A stretch of 64,000 nucleotides of DNA from Paucidesulfovibrio longus DSM 6739 (GTDB lineage: Bacteria; Desulfobacterota; Desulfovibrionia; Desulfovibrionales; Desulfovibrionaceae). The position numbers and the translations under genes were made by a program. The number at the start of each line of letters is the position of its first letter. Positions within the stretch are counted from its first letter, which is position 1. Below the pieces are notes generated by a model. The model ran no database searches, had not been told where the DNA came from, and was given only the letters and a program-made list of their open reading frames with translations. The stretch is from NCBI RefSeq assembly GCF_000420485.1, contig NZ_ATVA01000011.1, positions 124,001 through 188,000 on the forward strand, given 5' to 3'. Of the stretch, positions 34,932 through 42,193 are shown piece after piece.

Positions 34932-35699
34932 ATGTCGCTTCTGAAAGTTGATCACATGACGCAGAACTTCGGCGGCCTTCAGGCGGTGTCGGACTTCAAC
35001 ATCGAACTGGAGGGCGGCGAGCTTGTCGCGCTCATCGGCCCCAACGGCGCAGGCAAGACCACCATCTTCAACCTCGTGTCCGGCTTCTACACCCCCACCA
35101 AGGGGACCATCACCTTCGACGGGGTGGACACGCGCGGCATGCGGCCCCATCAGGTCACGGCCCTGGGCGTGTCCCGCACCTTCCAGAACATCCGGCTCTG
35201 GAAGGACATGCACGTGCTCGACAACATCCGCGTGGCCCAGCATTACCGCATGGGCTATTCGGTTTTCGACGCCTTCGCGCGGACCCGGAAGTACATGGGC
35301 CAGGAAAAGGAGATCGACCGCATCTCCTGGGAACTGCTCGAAGCCATGGGGCTCAAGGATTACGCCTATGAAGTCCCGCCGAACCTGCCCTACGGCCTCC
35401 AGCGCCGGGTGGAGATCGCGCGGGCCATGTCCATCCAGCCCAAGCTGCTCCTGCTCGACGAGCCCGCCGCCGGACTGAACTCCCGCGACGTGGAAGGACT
35501 CATCGACCTGGTGCGCTGGATTCACGAGAACTACAAGATCACCATCTGGATGATCGAACACCAGATGAAGGTGGTCATGAGCCTGTGTTCCTGGATCAAG
35601 GTCATCGACTTCGGAGAAACCATCGCCGAAGGCAATCCCGAAGACATCCAGGCCAATCCCAAAGTCATCAAAGCCTACCTGGGAGACGACACGATTTGA
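34932..35699 (+). CDS. livG: Branched-chain amino acid ABC transporter ATPase LivG
   Basis: A 255-residue ATPase with Walker A GPNGAGKTT, signature LPYGLQRRVEIARAM and Walker B LLLLDEPAAGLN; the switch histidine is in WMIEHQM. The long insert after SRTFQNIRLW is typical for LivG. GGAGAG precedes the ATG and its TGA overlaps the start of livF. Confidence 0.95.
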   Translation: MSLLKVDHMTQNFGGLQAVSDFNIELEGGELVALIGPNGAGKTTIFNLVSGFYTPTKGTITFDGVDTRGMRPHQVTALGVSRTFQNIRLWKDMHVLDNIRVAQHYRMGYSVFDAFARTRKYMGQEKEIDRISWELLEAMGLKDYAYEVPPNLPYGLQRRVEIARAMSIQPKLLLLDEPAAGLNSRDVEGLIDLVRWIHENYKITIWMIEHQMKVVMSLCSWIKVIDFGETIAEGNPEDIQANPKVIKAYLGDDTI

Positions 35700-36433
35700 A
35701 ACCGCTGCTCGAAATCGAAAACCTCGTCGTCAAGTACGGCAACATCGAGGCCCTGCACGGCATCTCCTTCACCGTCGAGGAAGGGGAGATCGTCACGCTC
35801 ATCGGGGCCAACGGTGCAGGCAAGTCCACCACGCTGATGGCCATCGCCCGGCTGCTGCCTCCGGAAGCGCCCAAGGTCATCCAGGGCGACATCCGCCACA
35901 AGGGCGTGAGCATTCTCGGCATGCCCGCCGACAAGGTCGTTTCCGACCTGCACATGGCGCTGGTTCCCGAAGGACGGCACATCTTCGGCAACCTCAGCGT
36001 GGAGGAAAACCTCAAGCTCGCCACCTACGCCCGCAAGCGCGATTCCTCCTCCGACATCCAGCGCGACTACGATCAGGTCTACAGCCTGTTCCCGCGTCTG
36101 GCCGAGCGCCGCAAGCAGCAGAGCGAGTCCCTTTCCGGCGGCGAGCAGCAGATGCTGGCCGTGGGCCGCGCCCTGATGTCCAAATGCTCGTTCATCATGC
36201 TCGACGAGCCCTCCATGGGCCTGGCTCCCGCACTGATGTACGATATGTTCCGCACGCTCAAGCAGCTCAACGAACAGGGCATGACCATCCTGCTCATCGA
36301 GCAGAACGCCAACCTCGCGCTCAAGTTCGCCCACCGGGGCTACGTGCTCGACACCGGCGAAATCGTCGCCCAAGGTTCCTCCGCGGAACTCATCAACGAT
36401 CCCGAAGTGAAAAAGGCCTACCTGGGCGGCTAA
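35696..36433 (+). CDS. livF: Branched-chain amino acid ABC transporter ATPase LivF
   Basis: A 245-residue ATPase with Walker A GANGAGKST, signature LSGGEQQMLAVGRAL and Walker B FIMLDEPSMGLAP. It starts at a TTG overlapping the livG stop (TTGA); GGGAG lies eleven bases ahead. It closes the operon and is followed by an 18-base-pair hairpin and the dispersed repeat. Confidence 0.95.
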   Translation: MKPLLEIENLVVKYGNIEALHGISFTVEEGEIVTLIGANGAGKSTTLMAIARLLPPEAPKVIQGDIRHKGVSILGMPADKVVSDLHMALVPEGRHIFGNLSVEENLKLATYARKRDSSSDIQRDYDQVYSLFPRLAERRKQQSESLSGGEQQMLAVGRALMSKCSFIMLDEPSMGLAPALMYDMFRTLKQLNEQGMTILLIEQNANLALKFAHRGYVLDTGEIVAQGSSAELINDPEVKKAYLGG

Positions 36434-36462
36434 GTCCCGGCGTTGGCTTTTTGAAGGCTTTT

Positions 36463-36501
36463 CCGGGGGGAACCCTTTCTTGCAGAAAGGGTTCCCCCCG
36501 G
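36463..36501 (+). repeat. 18-base-pair hairpin after livF
   Basis: A perfect 18-base inverted repeat starting CCGGGGGGAACCC with a TGC loop, followed by a C-rich stretch and no T run. It lies at the end of the liv operon and forms the left part of a composite intergenic repeat region that continues to 36693. Confidence 0.75.
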
Positions 36502-36527
36502 ACCCCCCTCCCAAAGACCGTTCCCCG

Positions 36528-36551
36528 GCTGAACGCCTTCCGGCGTTCAGC
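36528..36551 (+). repeat. Hairpin in composite intergenic repeat
   Basis: GCTGAACGCC and GGCGTTCAGC around TTCC make a perfect ten-base stem. A hairpin of different sequence sits in the same position relative to the second repeat copy (54633-54657). Confidence 0.7.
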
Positions 36552-36610
36552 GGATGTGTTCCCCCCTTCTGTGTGTTTTACGGTTCCTCGCAGGGCGAAA
36601 AATTCCCTTT

Positions 36611-36693
36611 GCGGTGCGGGCCGGATGCGCAGCATCGGCCCGCACCGCCGAAAGGGGTTCCAAGGGGCCGCGGGCCCCTTGGCCGCCGGAGGC
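36611..36693 (+). repeat. Dispersed palindromic repeat, copy 1
   Basis: An 83-base element: a long imperfect hairpin (13 outer pairs, one bulge, five inner pairs with a GCA loop), a short spacer, a ten-pair hairpin (CCAAGGGGCC with GGCCCCTTGG, GCG loop) and the tail CCGCCGGAGGC. The second copy at 54682-54764 is identical at 77 of 83 positions; four of six differences are two compensated base pairs in the first hairpin. Confidence 0.85.
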
Positions 36694-36860
36694 CTGCCTT
36701 TTCCCATCTCTTTTCCCCAGTGCGCTCCGGGCTGGACTGCGGGCGCAGCTTGTGCTTGTATGTGCCCTCGCTTGGCCGCGCCGCGCTGCGCCGCGAGCCC
36801 GCACAATCTGAACCTCAACCGGCGGTTCCCGTTTTGGCCGCCGCGACCGGAAGTACGCCC

Positions 36861-37730
36861 ATGCCCGCCATTGCCCGCAGCACGGCCCGGCTGCTCGCCA
36901 CCTGCGACGACCAGCCCGGCATCGTGGCCCGCGCGTCCCGTTTCCTGTTCGACCGGGGCGCGAACATCATCCATTCGGACCAGCACTCCACGGACCCCGA
37001 AGGGGGCCGGTTCTTCTTGCGTCAGGAATTCTACATGCACGGCCTGGAGGGGATGCTCGACAGGATCGCCGAGGAGTTCGCCCGCGAGGTGGCCGACCCG
37101 TTCGGCATGGAGTGGAGCCTGCACCCCGCCTGGGTGCGCAAGAAGGCGGCGCTGCTCGTTTCCAAGCTGGACCACGGGCTGATGGACCTGCTCTGGCGCT
37201 CGCAGCGCGGGGAGCTGCCCATGGACGTGACCATGGTCATCTCCAACCATCCGGATCTCGCAGACGCGACGCGCACTTTCGGGGTGCCCTTTTTCCACGT
37301 GCCCGTGGACAAGGACGACAAGCTCACGGCCACCCGGCGCATGCTGGAGCTGCTCGACGGCAACGCGGATCTGGTCGTCCTCGCCCGCTACATGCAGATC
37401 ATCCATCCGGAATTCGTGCGGGCCTACGCGAACCGGATCATCAACATCCACCATTCCTTCCTGCCCGCGTTCGTGGGGGCGGACCCCTACCGCCGGGCCG
37501 CGGAGCGGGGCGTCAAGCTCATCGGGGCCACGGCGCACTACGTCACCGAGGAACTGGACGAGGGACCGATCCTGGAGCAGGACGTGATCCGCGTATCGCA
37601 TCGGCAGAACGTGGAGGATCTCAAGGTGCTGGGCCGGGATATCGAGCGTCAGGTACTGGCGCGGGCGGTGAAGTGGCATCTTGAGGACCGGGTTCTCGTG
37701 GACGGCAACAAGACCATCGTGTTCGTCTAA
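36861..37730 (+). CDS. purU: Formyltetrahydrofolate deformylase
   Basis: The 289-residue PurU splits 10-formyltetrahydrofolate into formate and tetrahydrofolate. An N-terminal ACT domain (TCDDQPGIVARASRFLFDRG) covers residues 10-85; the formyltransferase domain has VISNHPDLAD, the catalytic IHHSFLPAFVGADPY and HYVTEELDEGPI. The ATG chosen starts the ACT domain; the frame upstream runs through repeats. It lies alone, with a strong terminator after it. Supplying formate for anaerobic purine synthesis is the known role in E. coli. Confidence 0.95.
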   Translation: MPAIARSTARLLATCDDQPGIVARASRFLFDRGANIIHSDQHSTDPEGGRFFLRQEFYMHGLEGMLDRIAEEFAREVADPFGMEWSLHPAWVRKKAALLVSKLDHGLMDLLWRSQRGELPMDVTMVISNHPDLADATRTFGVPFFHVPVDKDDKLTATRRMLELLDGNADLVVLARYMQIIHPEFVRAYANRIINIHHSFLPAFVGADPYRRAAERGVKLIGATAHYVTEELDEGPILEQDVIRVSHRQNVEDLKVLGRDIERQVLARAVKWHLEDRVLVDGNKTIVFV

Positions 37731-37768
37731 AGCGGCGGGATGCGACGCCCGGCACGGCCGGACGGCAA

Positions 37769-37805
37769 AGCCCTCTTCCGGATTCCGGAAGAGGGCTTTT
37801 TTGTT
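37769..37805 (+). terminator. Terminator after purU
   Basis: GCCCTCTTCCGG pairs with CCGGAAGAGGGC around a tiny loop and is followed by TTTTTTG, 40 bases after the purU stop. Confidence 0.88.
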
Positions 37806-37814
37806 TTTCGCGGA

Positions 37815-39584
37815 TCAGGATCCGGCTGCGGGCTCGTCGTCGTTTTCGGCCACGAGGCGCTCCGGCTCGCCGGAAGGCGGAGCAACGGGCCAGGCGGCTC
37901 CGGGCTCCAATTCGGGTTCCCGGCCTGCGGAAGGCGCATCGTCCGCTGGCGCTTCCCCGGAAGCGTCTGCGCGTTCGGCCCGTTTGTCCTGGCCCCGGTC
38001 TTCCGGGGAGGCGTCCTGCGTTCCCTGGCCTGTTTCGGCAGCCGCATCCTGGGCCTGCGGGTCGGTTTTCACAAGGCCGAGGCGGGTCAGCAGCTCGCGC
38101 AGGCGCAGGGCGAGGTTCGTCGTTCTCCGGGCCATCATGGCGAGGTCGATGGTCAGCAGGATTTCCACCTTGCAGGAATTGGCTTCCCAGAGCGCGGTGA
38201 TCGCGGGCAGCAACTCCGGCTCGATCTGGAGCATTCTGCACACTCCGGCGAGTTCCTTGGCATTCCTGGGGCGGAAGAGCAGCATGTCGTCCCGGGAGAC
38301 GTCCTTGCGCCAGAGCTTGCTCTTGCGGATGCGCGTCAGTCCTTTCTTGAACAAGGCATCCACATCCTCGACCGAAGCGCGGCGGGTGCGCGACTTGAGA
38401 ACCTGAATCTTGTTGCCTTCGTCCTCGACCTGCCGACGCAGGCGATAGACGAAATGATCTTCGAGAAGGGATGAGACGACGCGCTGGAGGTTGTCCAGGC
38501 TGAAGTCCTTGCCGAGCAGCTGCATGATCGAGGTTTGCTCAAAAACGAAATCCGGCAGGGCGGCGGAAAATTCCTCGCGTGCTTGCGTGACGCCGATGAG
38601 CGCTCCCACGCCCGTGGCCACGACCTGCTCCATGAGGAAGCTGAATTTCAGCTTGTGCTGCGCCTCTTCTTCCGGATCGACTTCCTGAAGGTCTTTCCGC
38701 TGGAGCCGTTCTTGATAGATCTTGCGGAACTGCTGGCTGACGTCGTCCACGCAGGCGATGCGGGAAAGGCTTTCCAGGTCGGATTCGCCGAGCTGCTCGC
38801 GGGGAATGAAGGAGAGGCCGCGCGTGAGGCAGTTCGTCACCAGGCGGAGGGTGCGTCGGCCCTCGTAGCCCCTGCTGCGTTCCTCAAAGGCCTTCTGGAT
38901 GCGCGTCTTCTCGATGCGCTTGTCCGAAGGGGTCAGCCGGGCCACGACGTCGTCCATGAAAAAGCGGACCACGAGCGTCTTGCCGTCCTTGCTCATGGCG
39001 AAGCGGTCGCCGTCGAGAATGGCGGTGTGGGCCTCGGCCACGGGTACCGCCACGAAGCGTTCCAGGAACGCGCGCCAGAAGGAGCGGTCCAGCTCGTGGC
39101 TCTTGAGCAGCTCGTTGTAGACGGGCAGGGCGCTTTCGCCATAGTTCCGCAGAACGAGCTCCTCGAAGTTGTCCGTAATCAGGCCGCTGGAAAAAATGAT
39201 GCCCTGCATGCACTTGATGAGCAGGGTTTCGGTGTTCAGAAGATGCGTTCTGGTCTGGGTGATGATTTTTTCGTCACCCGTGGGCAAGGCCTTGGCCAAG
39301 CGGTTGAGCAGGACGAGAAAGTTGCCGGTAAGCTTATTGATGTAGTCGTGGGTCGGGTGATCCGAGCGCTGACAGAGCAGGCCGATTACGGAGCGCTGCT
39401 GCGACTCGAGCAGCGGAAATTCATTGAGATTGTTGCGGTTGATGCGGATGAAGGCGAGCAGAATCTCGCGCTCCAGCACTTCGCGCAGACTGGTGCGTTC
39501 GCGGCGCAGCCGTTCCAGGGCGTCCAGGTATGCGGTCAGGCGCTGTTCTTTGGTCAGCTGTATTTTCTCGTTGGCGTCGCTCAT
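37815..39584 (-). CDS. Large unrecognised soluble protein
   Basis: A 589-residue protein without signal peptide or membrane segments. Residues 1-490 look mainly helical, with blocks such as LTAYLDALERLRRERTSLRE (partly coiled coil), a small conserved-looking domain FAMSKDGKTLVVRFFMDD and FIPREQLGESDLESLSRIAC; the last 95 residues are acidic and proline-, alanine-rich, likely disordered. I do not recognise a family. It is a single gene divergent from a small zinc-ribbon protein, and its normal codon usage argues against recent transfer. The product could be a scaffold or regulator, but there is no evidence. Confidence 0.75.
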   Translation of the reverse strand: MSDANEKIQLTKEQRLTAYLDALERLRRERTSLREVLEREILLAFIRINRNNLNEFPLLESQQRSVIGLLCQRSDHPTHDYINKLTGNFLVLLNRLAKALPTGDEKIITQTRTHLLNTETLLIKCMQGIIFSSGLITDNFEELVLRNYGESALPVYNELLKSHELDRSFWRAFLERFVAVPVAEAHTAILDGDRFAMSKDGKTLVVRFFMDDVVARLTPSDKRIEKTRIQKAFEERSRGYEGRRTLRLVTNCLTRGLSFIPREQLGESDLESLSRIACVDDVSQQFRKIYQERLQRKDLQEVDPEEEAQHKLKFSFLMEQVVATGVGALIGVTQAREEFSAALPDFVFEQTSIMQLLGKDFSLDNLQRVVSSLLEDHFVYRLRRQVEDEGNKIQVLKSRTRRASVEDVDALFKKGLTRIRKSKLWRKDVSRDDMLLFRPRNAKELAGVCRMLQIEPELLPAITALWEANSCKVEILLTIDLAMMARRTTNLALRLRELLTRLGLVKTDPQAQDAAAETGQGTQDASPEDRGQDKRAERADASGEAPADDAPSAGREPELEPGAAWPVAPPSGEPERLVAENDDEPAAGS

Positions 39585-39730
39585 TCATCCTCCGGCCGGA
39601 TTCGGTACAGGATTCCCATTATCCGTAGAAGAGCGGGAATGTCAAAGGAACAAGGACAAAGGCAAAGCGCGCTTGGCGCGCAGGGGCGCGGTCGGATTGA
39701 CAGGGGGGCGTCGGCGGGGGAAGATGCGCC

Positions 39731-40039
39731 ATGATCGTCTGCACGCGCTGCGGCGCGCCCAATGAGGATTCCGAGCCTCTCTGCGTTTCCTGCGGCCACA
39801 AATTGCAGTCCTTGCGACGGTTCGGCGCGCCGGAATGGCGCCCTGCGGAAACGTTGCGCCCGCTTCGGTCAGAGGAGCAGGGCCAGGGGTTCCGGGGATT
39901 GCTCCTGCGCTGCCTGGAGGTCTGGGTCGTGGCCGGGGCCACGTTGGGCCTTGCGGCTTGGGGCCTGGCCCATTCGCAGTGGTGGCCCGGACTGCTCGGC
40001 GCGGCCCTGGGCGGAATCTACGTCCTCTTGCGGCGCTGA
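39731..40039 (+). CDS. Zinc-ribbon membrane protein
   Basis: A 102-residue protein: an N-terminal zinc ribbon with two CxxC knuckles (CTRCG, CVSCG), a linker of 30 residues and a membrane hairpin of two helices (LEVWVVAGATLGLAAWGLA and GLLGAALGGIYVLL). GGGGGAAG precedes the ATG. Function is unknown; such small proteins often act in membrane-associated regulation. Confidence 0.72.
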   Translation: MIVCTRCGAPNEDSEPLCVSCGHKLQSLRRFGAPEWRPAETLRPLRSEEQGQGFRGLLLRCLEVWVVAGATLGLAAWGLAHSQWWPGLLGAALGGIYVLLRR

Positions 40040-40040
40040 A

Positions 40041-40080
40041 GAAAACGCCGCCCTGCGGTAAACGCGCGCAGGGGCGGCGT
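40041..40080 (-). terminator. Terminator after the cysteine-rich gene pair
   Basis: On the minus strand a 13-base, nearly perfect stem (ACGCCGCC... region) is followed by TTTTC. It lies just after the stop of the 171-residue secreted protein gene. Confidence 0.65.
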
Positions 40081-40088
40081 GTTCGGAA

Positions 40089-40604
40089 TCAATTGCCCGG
40101 CGCGGTCTGGTTGGCCGTGGCGTTGGCCTCGCGGGCGATGCCGGTTTGAAGCTCGTCCTGGAGCAGGTCGGGGATGGGGCGGCTCCAGAAGTCGGCGTCC
40201 TTCTGCTGCTGGATGTCCGCCTTGCTCTTGGGCGCGCAGCAACGCACCGGCCCGCGCGGACACTCCGGAACATAATAGTCCAAATCCACGCATTCGGTGT
40301 CCGGATCCACGGTGACGCTCACGGTCCGCATCAGTGTGATCCAGGCATTGCCCTTGATGCGCACCTCGTTGCCGGAGACGTTGCAGATGAAGCGCTCTTC
40401 CTTCTTGGCATAGAAGACCGTGAAGGAGTAGTTGGGCGAGTCCTGGAAGCGGTCGATGAAGTCGATCTCGGACGGAGACTTGCAGAGCGTCCGGGCGATG
40501 ACCTGTCGGCAGAGGCAGATGTCGCGGGCTTCGATGTCCGCGGCGTGCGCCTGGGGAGCGGCCAGGAGGCAGACGGCGAGTGCGCAGAAGAGCAGACGTT
40601 TCAT
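40089..40604 (-). CDS. Secreted cysteine-rich hypothetical protein
   Basis: A 171-residue protein with a clear signal peptide (MKRLLFCALAVCLLAAPQAHA, cleavage after AHA). The mature part holds seven to eight cysteines (DICLCRQ, TLCKS, FICN, TECVD, PECPRGPVRCCAP), suggesting disulfides or metal binding in the periplasm. No CxxCH motif, so not a cytochrome. Its ATG overlaps the stop of the upstream gene (ATGA). Family not recognised. Confidence 0.72.
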   Translation of the reverse strand: MKRLLFCALAVCLLAAPQAHAADIEARDICLCRQVIARTLCKSPSEIDFIDRFQDSPNYSFTVFYAKKEERFICNVSGNEVRIKGNAWITLMRTVSVTVDPDTECVDLDYYVPECPRGPVRCCAPKSKADIQQQKDADFWSRPIPDLLQDELQTGIAREANATANQTAPGN

Positions 40605-40861
40605 TTGGGTGGGATGAGGAAGGCCTGAAAGCCTTCCGGGTCGTCGGTTTCACAGGCCAGGTCGCACCCCGAACAGACGAAGCATCCGTCCTTGAAGAAC
40701 CATTTGGCCTTGCGCGGAGTCGCGCACTGGAAATATTCGAAGACCGTGGCATGCACGGTTCCGGTGAAACGCATGTAGCCGTTTTCCTTGAGTGCCTTTT
40801 CCTTCAAGTGGATCGCTCCTGAGGTCGGGCCGCAGCTGCGGCCCTTGGTTTCCGGCACCAT
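40601..40861 (-). CDS. Small cysteine-motif hypothetical protein
   Basis: An 86-residue cytoplasmic protein with three cysteines close together (CFVCSGCDLAC holds four) plus two others, a possible zinc or iron-sulfur site. It overlaps the secreted protein gene by four bases, so the two are made together. The longer frame upstream adds basic, unlikely sequence; the ATG chosen has a modest GCAGG site. Confidence 0.6.
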   Translation of the reverse strand: MVPETKGRSCGPTSGAIHLKEKALKENGYMRFTGTVHATVFEYFQCATPRKAKWFFKDGCFVCSGCDLACETDDPEGFQAFLIPPK

Positions 40862-41515
40862 GATTACCTGCTTTTGCGGAGTTTGCAAAGCCGGATGCGG
40901 GGCGGGCGGGTTTACGCACAGCAATCGACAATGCCCGTGACGGATTTTCAACAATGACTTTTTCCGCAGGGGCGGTTCGGCTGATAATCCGCGCCCTGCG
41001 GGCGCGCGAGGACGCGCGGGCCAATGGCGCGGCCTTCAAGGACAAAGTTCTGGTCAATTGCAACCTGCTTTGATATAAGAATTTTCCAGCGCGGTTCCGC
41101 GCGTCCTCTTCCCCTTGATCTCCCTGCCTTTTCTTCCGTTTCGTGTGCAAAAATACTTCTAAACTATTTCTAGAAAAGATGCTGTATTTTCGCCGATTAG
41201 TCCGTTTGGGTGCCTGTGGAAAAAAACTCTAGACAATTTTTAATCGTCCATAATTCGCAACAACAGCGCATATAGGCTAGAGTAGTCGAAAAAATCGGCT
41301 TGCCCCCCTGTACAGAAATCGCCGTTTGGGCTATTCAATCTGGCAGCGGCGTTCGTGCCGCCCAGTGCTTGATTTTCTGCCGAAACGACATGGATGAGGT
41401 TTCTTGAAGTGGGCCTGCCGGATTCCGGCCGACAGCGACCCGCCCGGCCTGCGCCGGAGCAATGGTTCGCCCTGTGCGGGGGCGGCGGAATTCGGAAATT
41501 GCGACACTCAGCGAC
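40862..41515. other. AT-richer gene-free region before nrdG
   Basis: About 650 bases between divergent genes. The middle (41060-41330) is markedly AT-richer. It contains a TATAAG (41074-41079), an imperfect inverted repeat TTCTA/TAGAA near 41155-41175 and several T or A runs, so it likely holds promoters for both sides and possibly operator sites or a small RNA. I found no convincing ORF; long frames here have no ribosome binding site. Confidence 0.5.
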
Positions 41516-42193
41516 ATGAAAGAACCTTCCGGAGTCTGGAAATACGTGCGCGGCCTGGAGCGCTTCAGTCTGTGCGACTGGCCCGGCGTGCCCTGCTGCG
41601 TCGTCTTCCTCGGCACCTGCAATCTTCTGTGCCCCACCTGCCACAACTTTGAGCTGGCCTGGGACATGGAGCGCGTGCCCCTGCTGCCGCGCTGGGCGCT
41701 GCGCGCCTATCTGGACGAGCGCAAAAAGTGGCTGGGCGGCGTCACCGTCACCGGCGGCGAACCCACCCACGTGCCCCACGTGGGCGAGCTGCTCTGGGAG
41801 ATCAAGCAGCGCGGCCTGCGCGTCAAGCTCGACACCAACGGCATGCGCCCGGACATGGTCCGCGAGCTGCTTTCCGAAGGGCTGGTGGACGTGTTCGCCG
41901 TGGACGTGAAGGGGCCGTATTCGAAATACCCTCAGCTGACGGGAAACGCCGTGGATCCGGACATCGCCCGGGCCAACATCGAGGCCGTGTTTTCCATGGC
42001 CTCCGCGCATCCCCAAGCCTTCTACTTCAGGACCACGCGAGTGCCCGTCCTGACCAACAACGACATGGACGAGGTCCGCGCGCTGCTGCCGCGCGGCTTC
42101 GAATTGAAAGTTCAAGAGTTCGTACCCCCCAGGAGGAAGCATGCCGTCTCAGATCATGAAGAGAGACGGGCGGTTGGAAACGTGGTCAACTGA
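41516..42193 (+). CDS. nrdG: Anaerobic ribonucleotide reductase activating protein
   Basis: A 225-residue radical SAM activase that puts the glycyl radical on NrdD. The iron-sulfur motif is TCNLLCPTCHN (C-x3-C-x2-C) preceded by LERFSLCDWPG; TVTGGEPTH is the SAM-binding GGE motif. The start was placed at MKEPSGVW because similarity begins soon after; there is no strong ribosome binding site. Its last 53 bases overlap nrdD in another frame, an unusually long overlap. Confidence 0.93.
   Translation: MKEPSGVWKYVRGLERFSLCDWPGVPCCVVFLGTCNLLCPTCHNFELAWDMERVPLLPRWALRAYLDERKKWLGGVTVTGGEPTHVPHVGELLWEIKQRGLRVKLDTNGMRPDMVRELLSEGLVDVFAVDVKGPYSKYPQLTGNAVDPDIARANIEAVFSMASAHPQAFYFRTTRVPVLTNNDMDEVRALLPRGFELKVQEFVPPRRKHAVSDHEERRAVGNVVN

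Noticed and set aside
40650-41150. 166-codon minus-strand frame near nrdG
   Set aside because: It overlaps the cysteine-motif gene in another frame, has an AT-rich biased start and no ribosome binding site.
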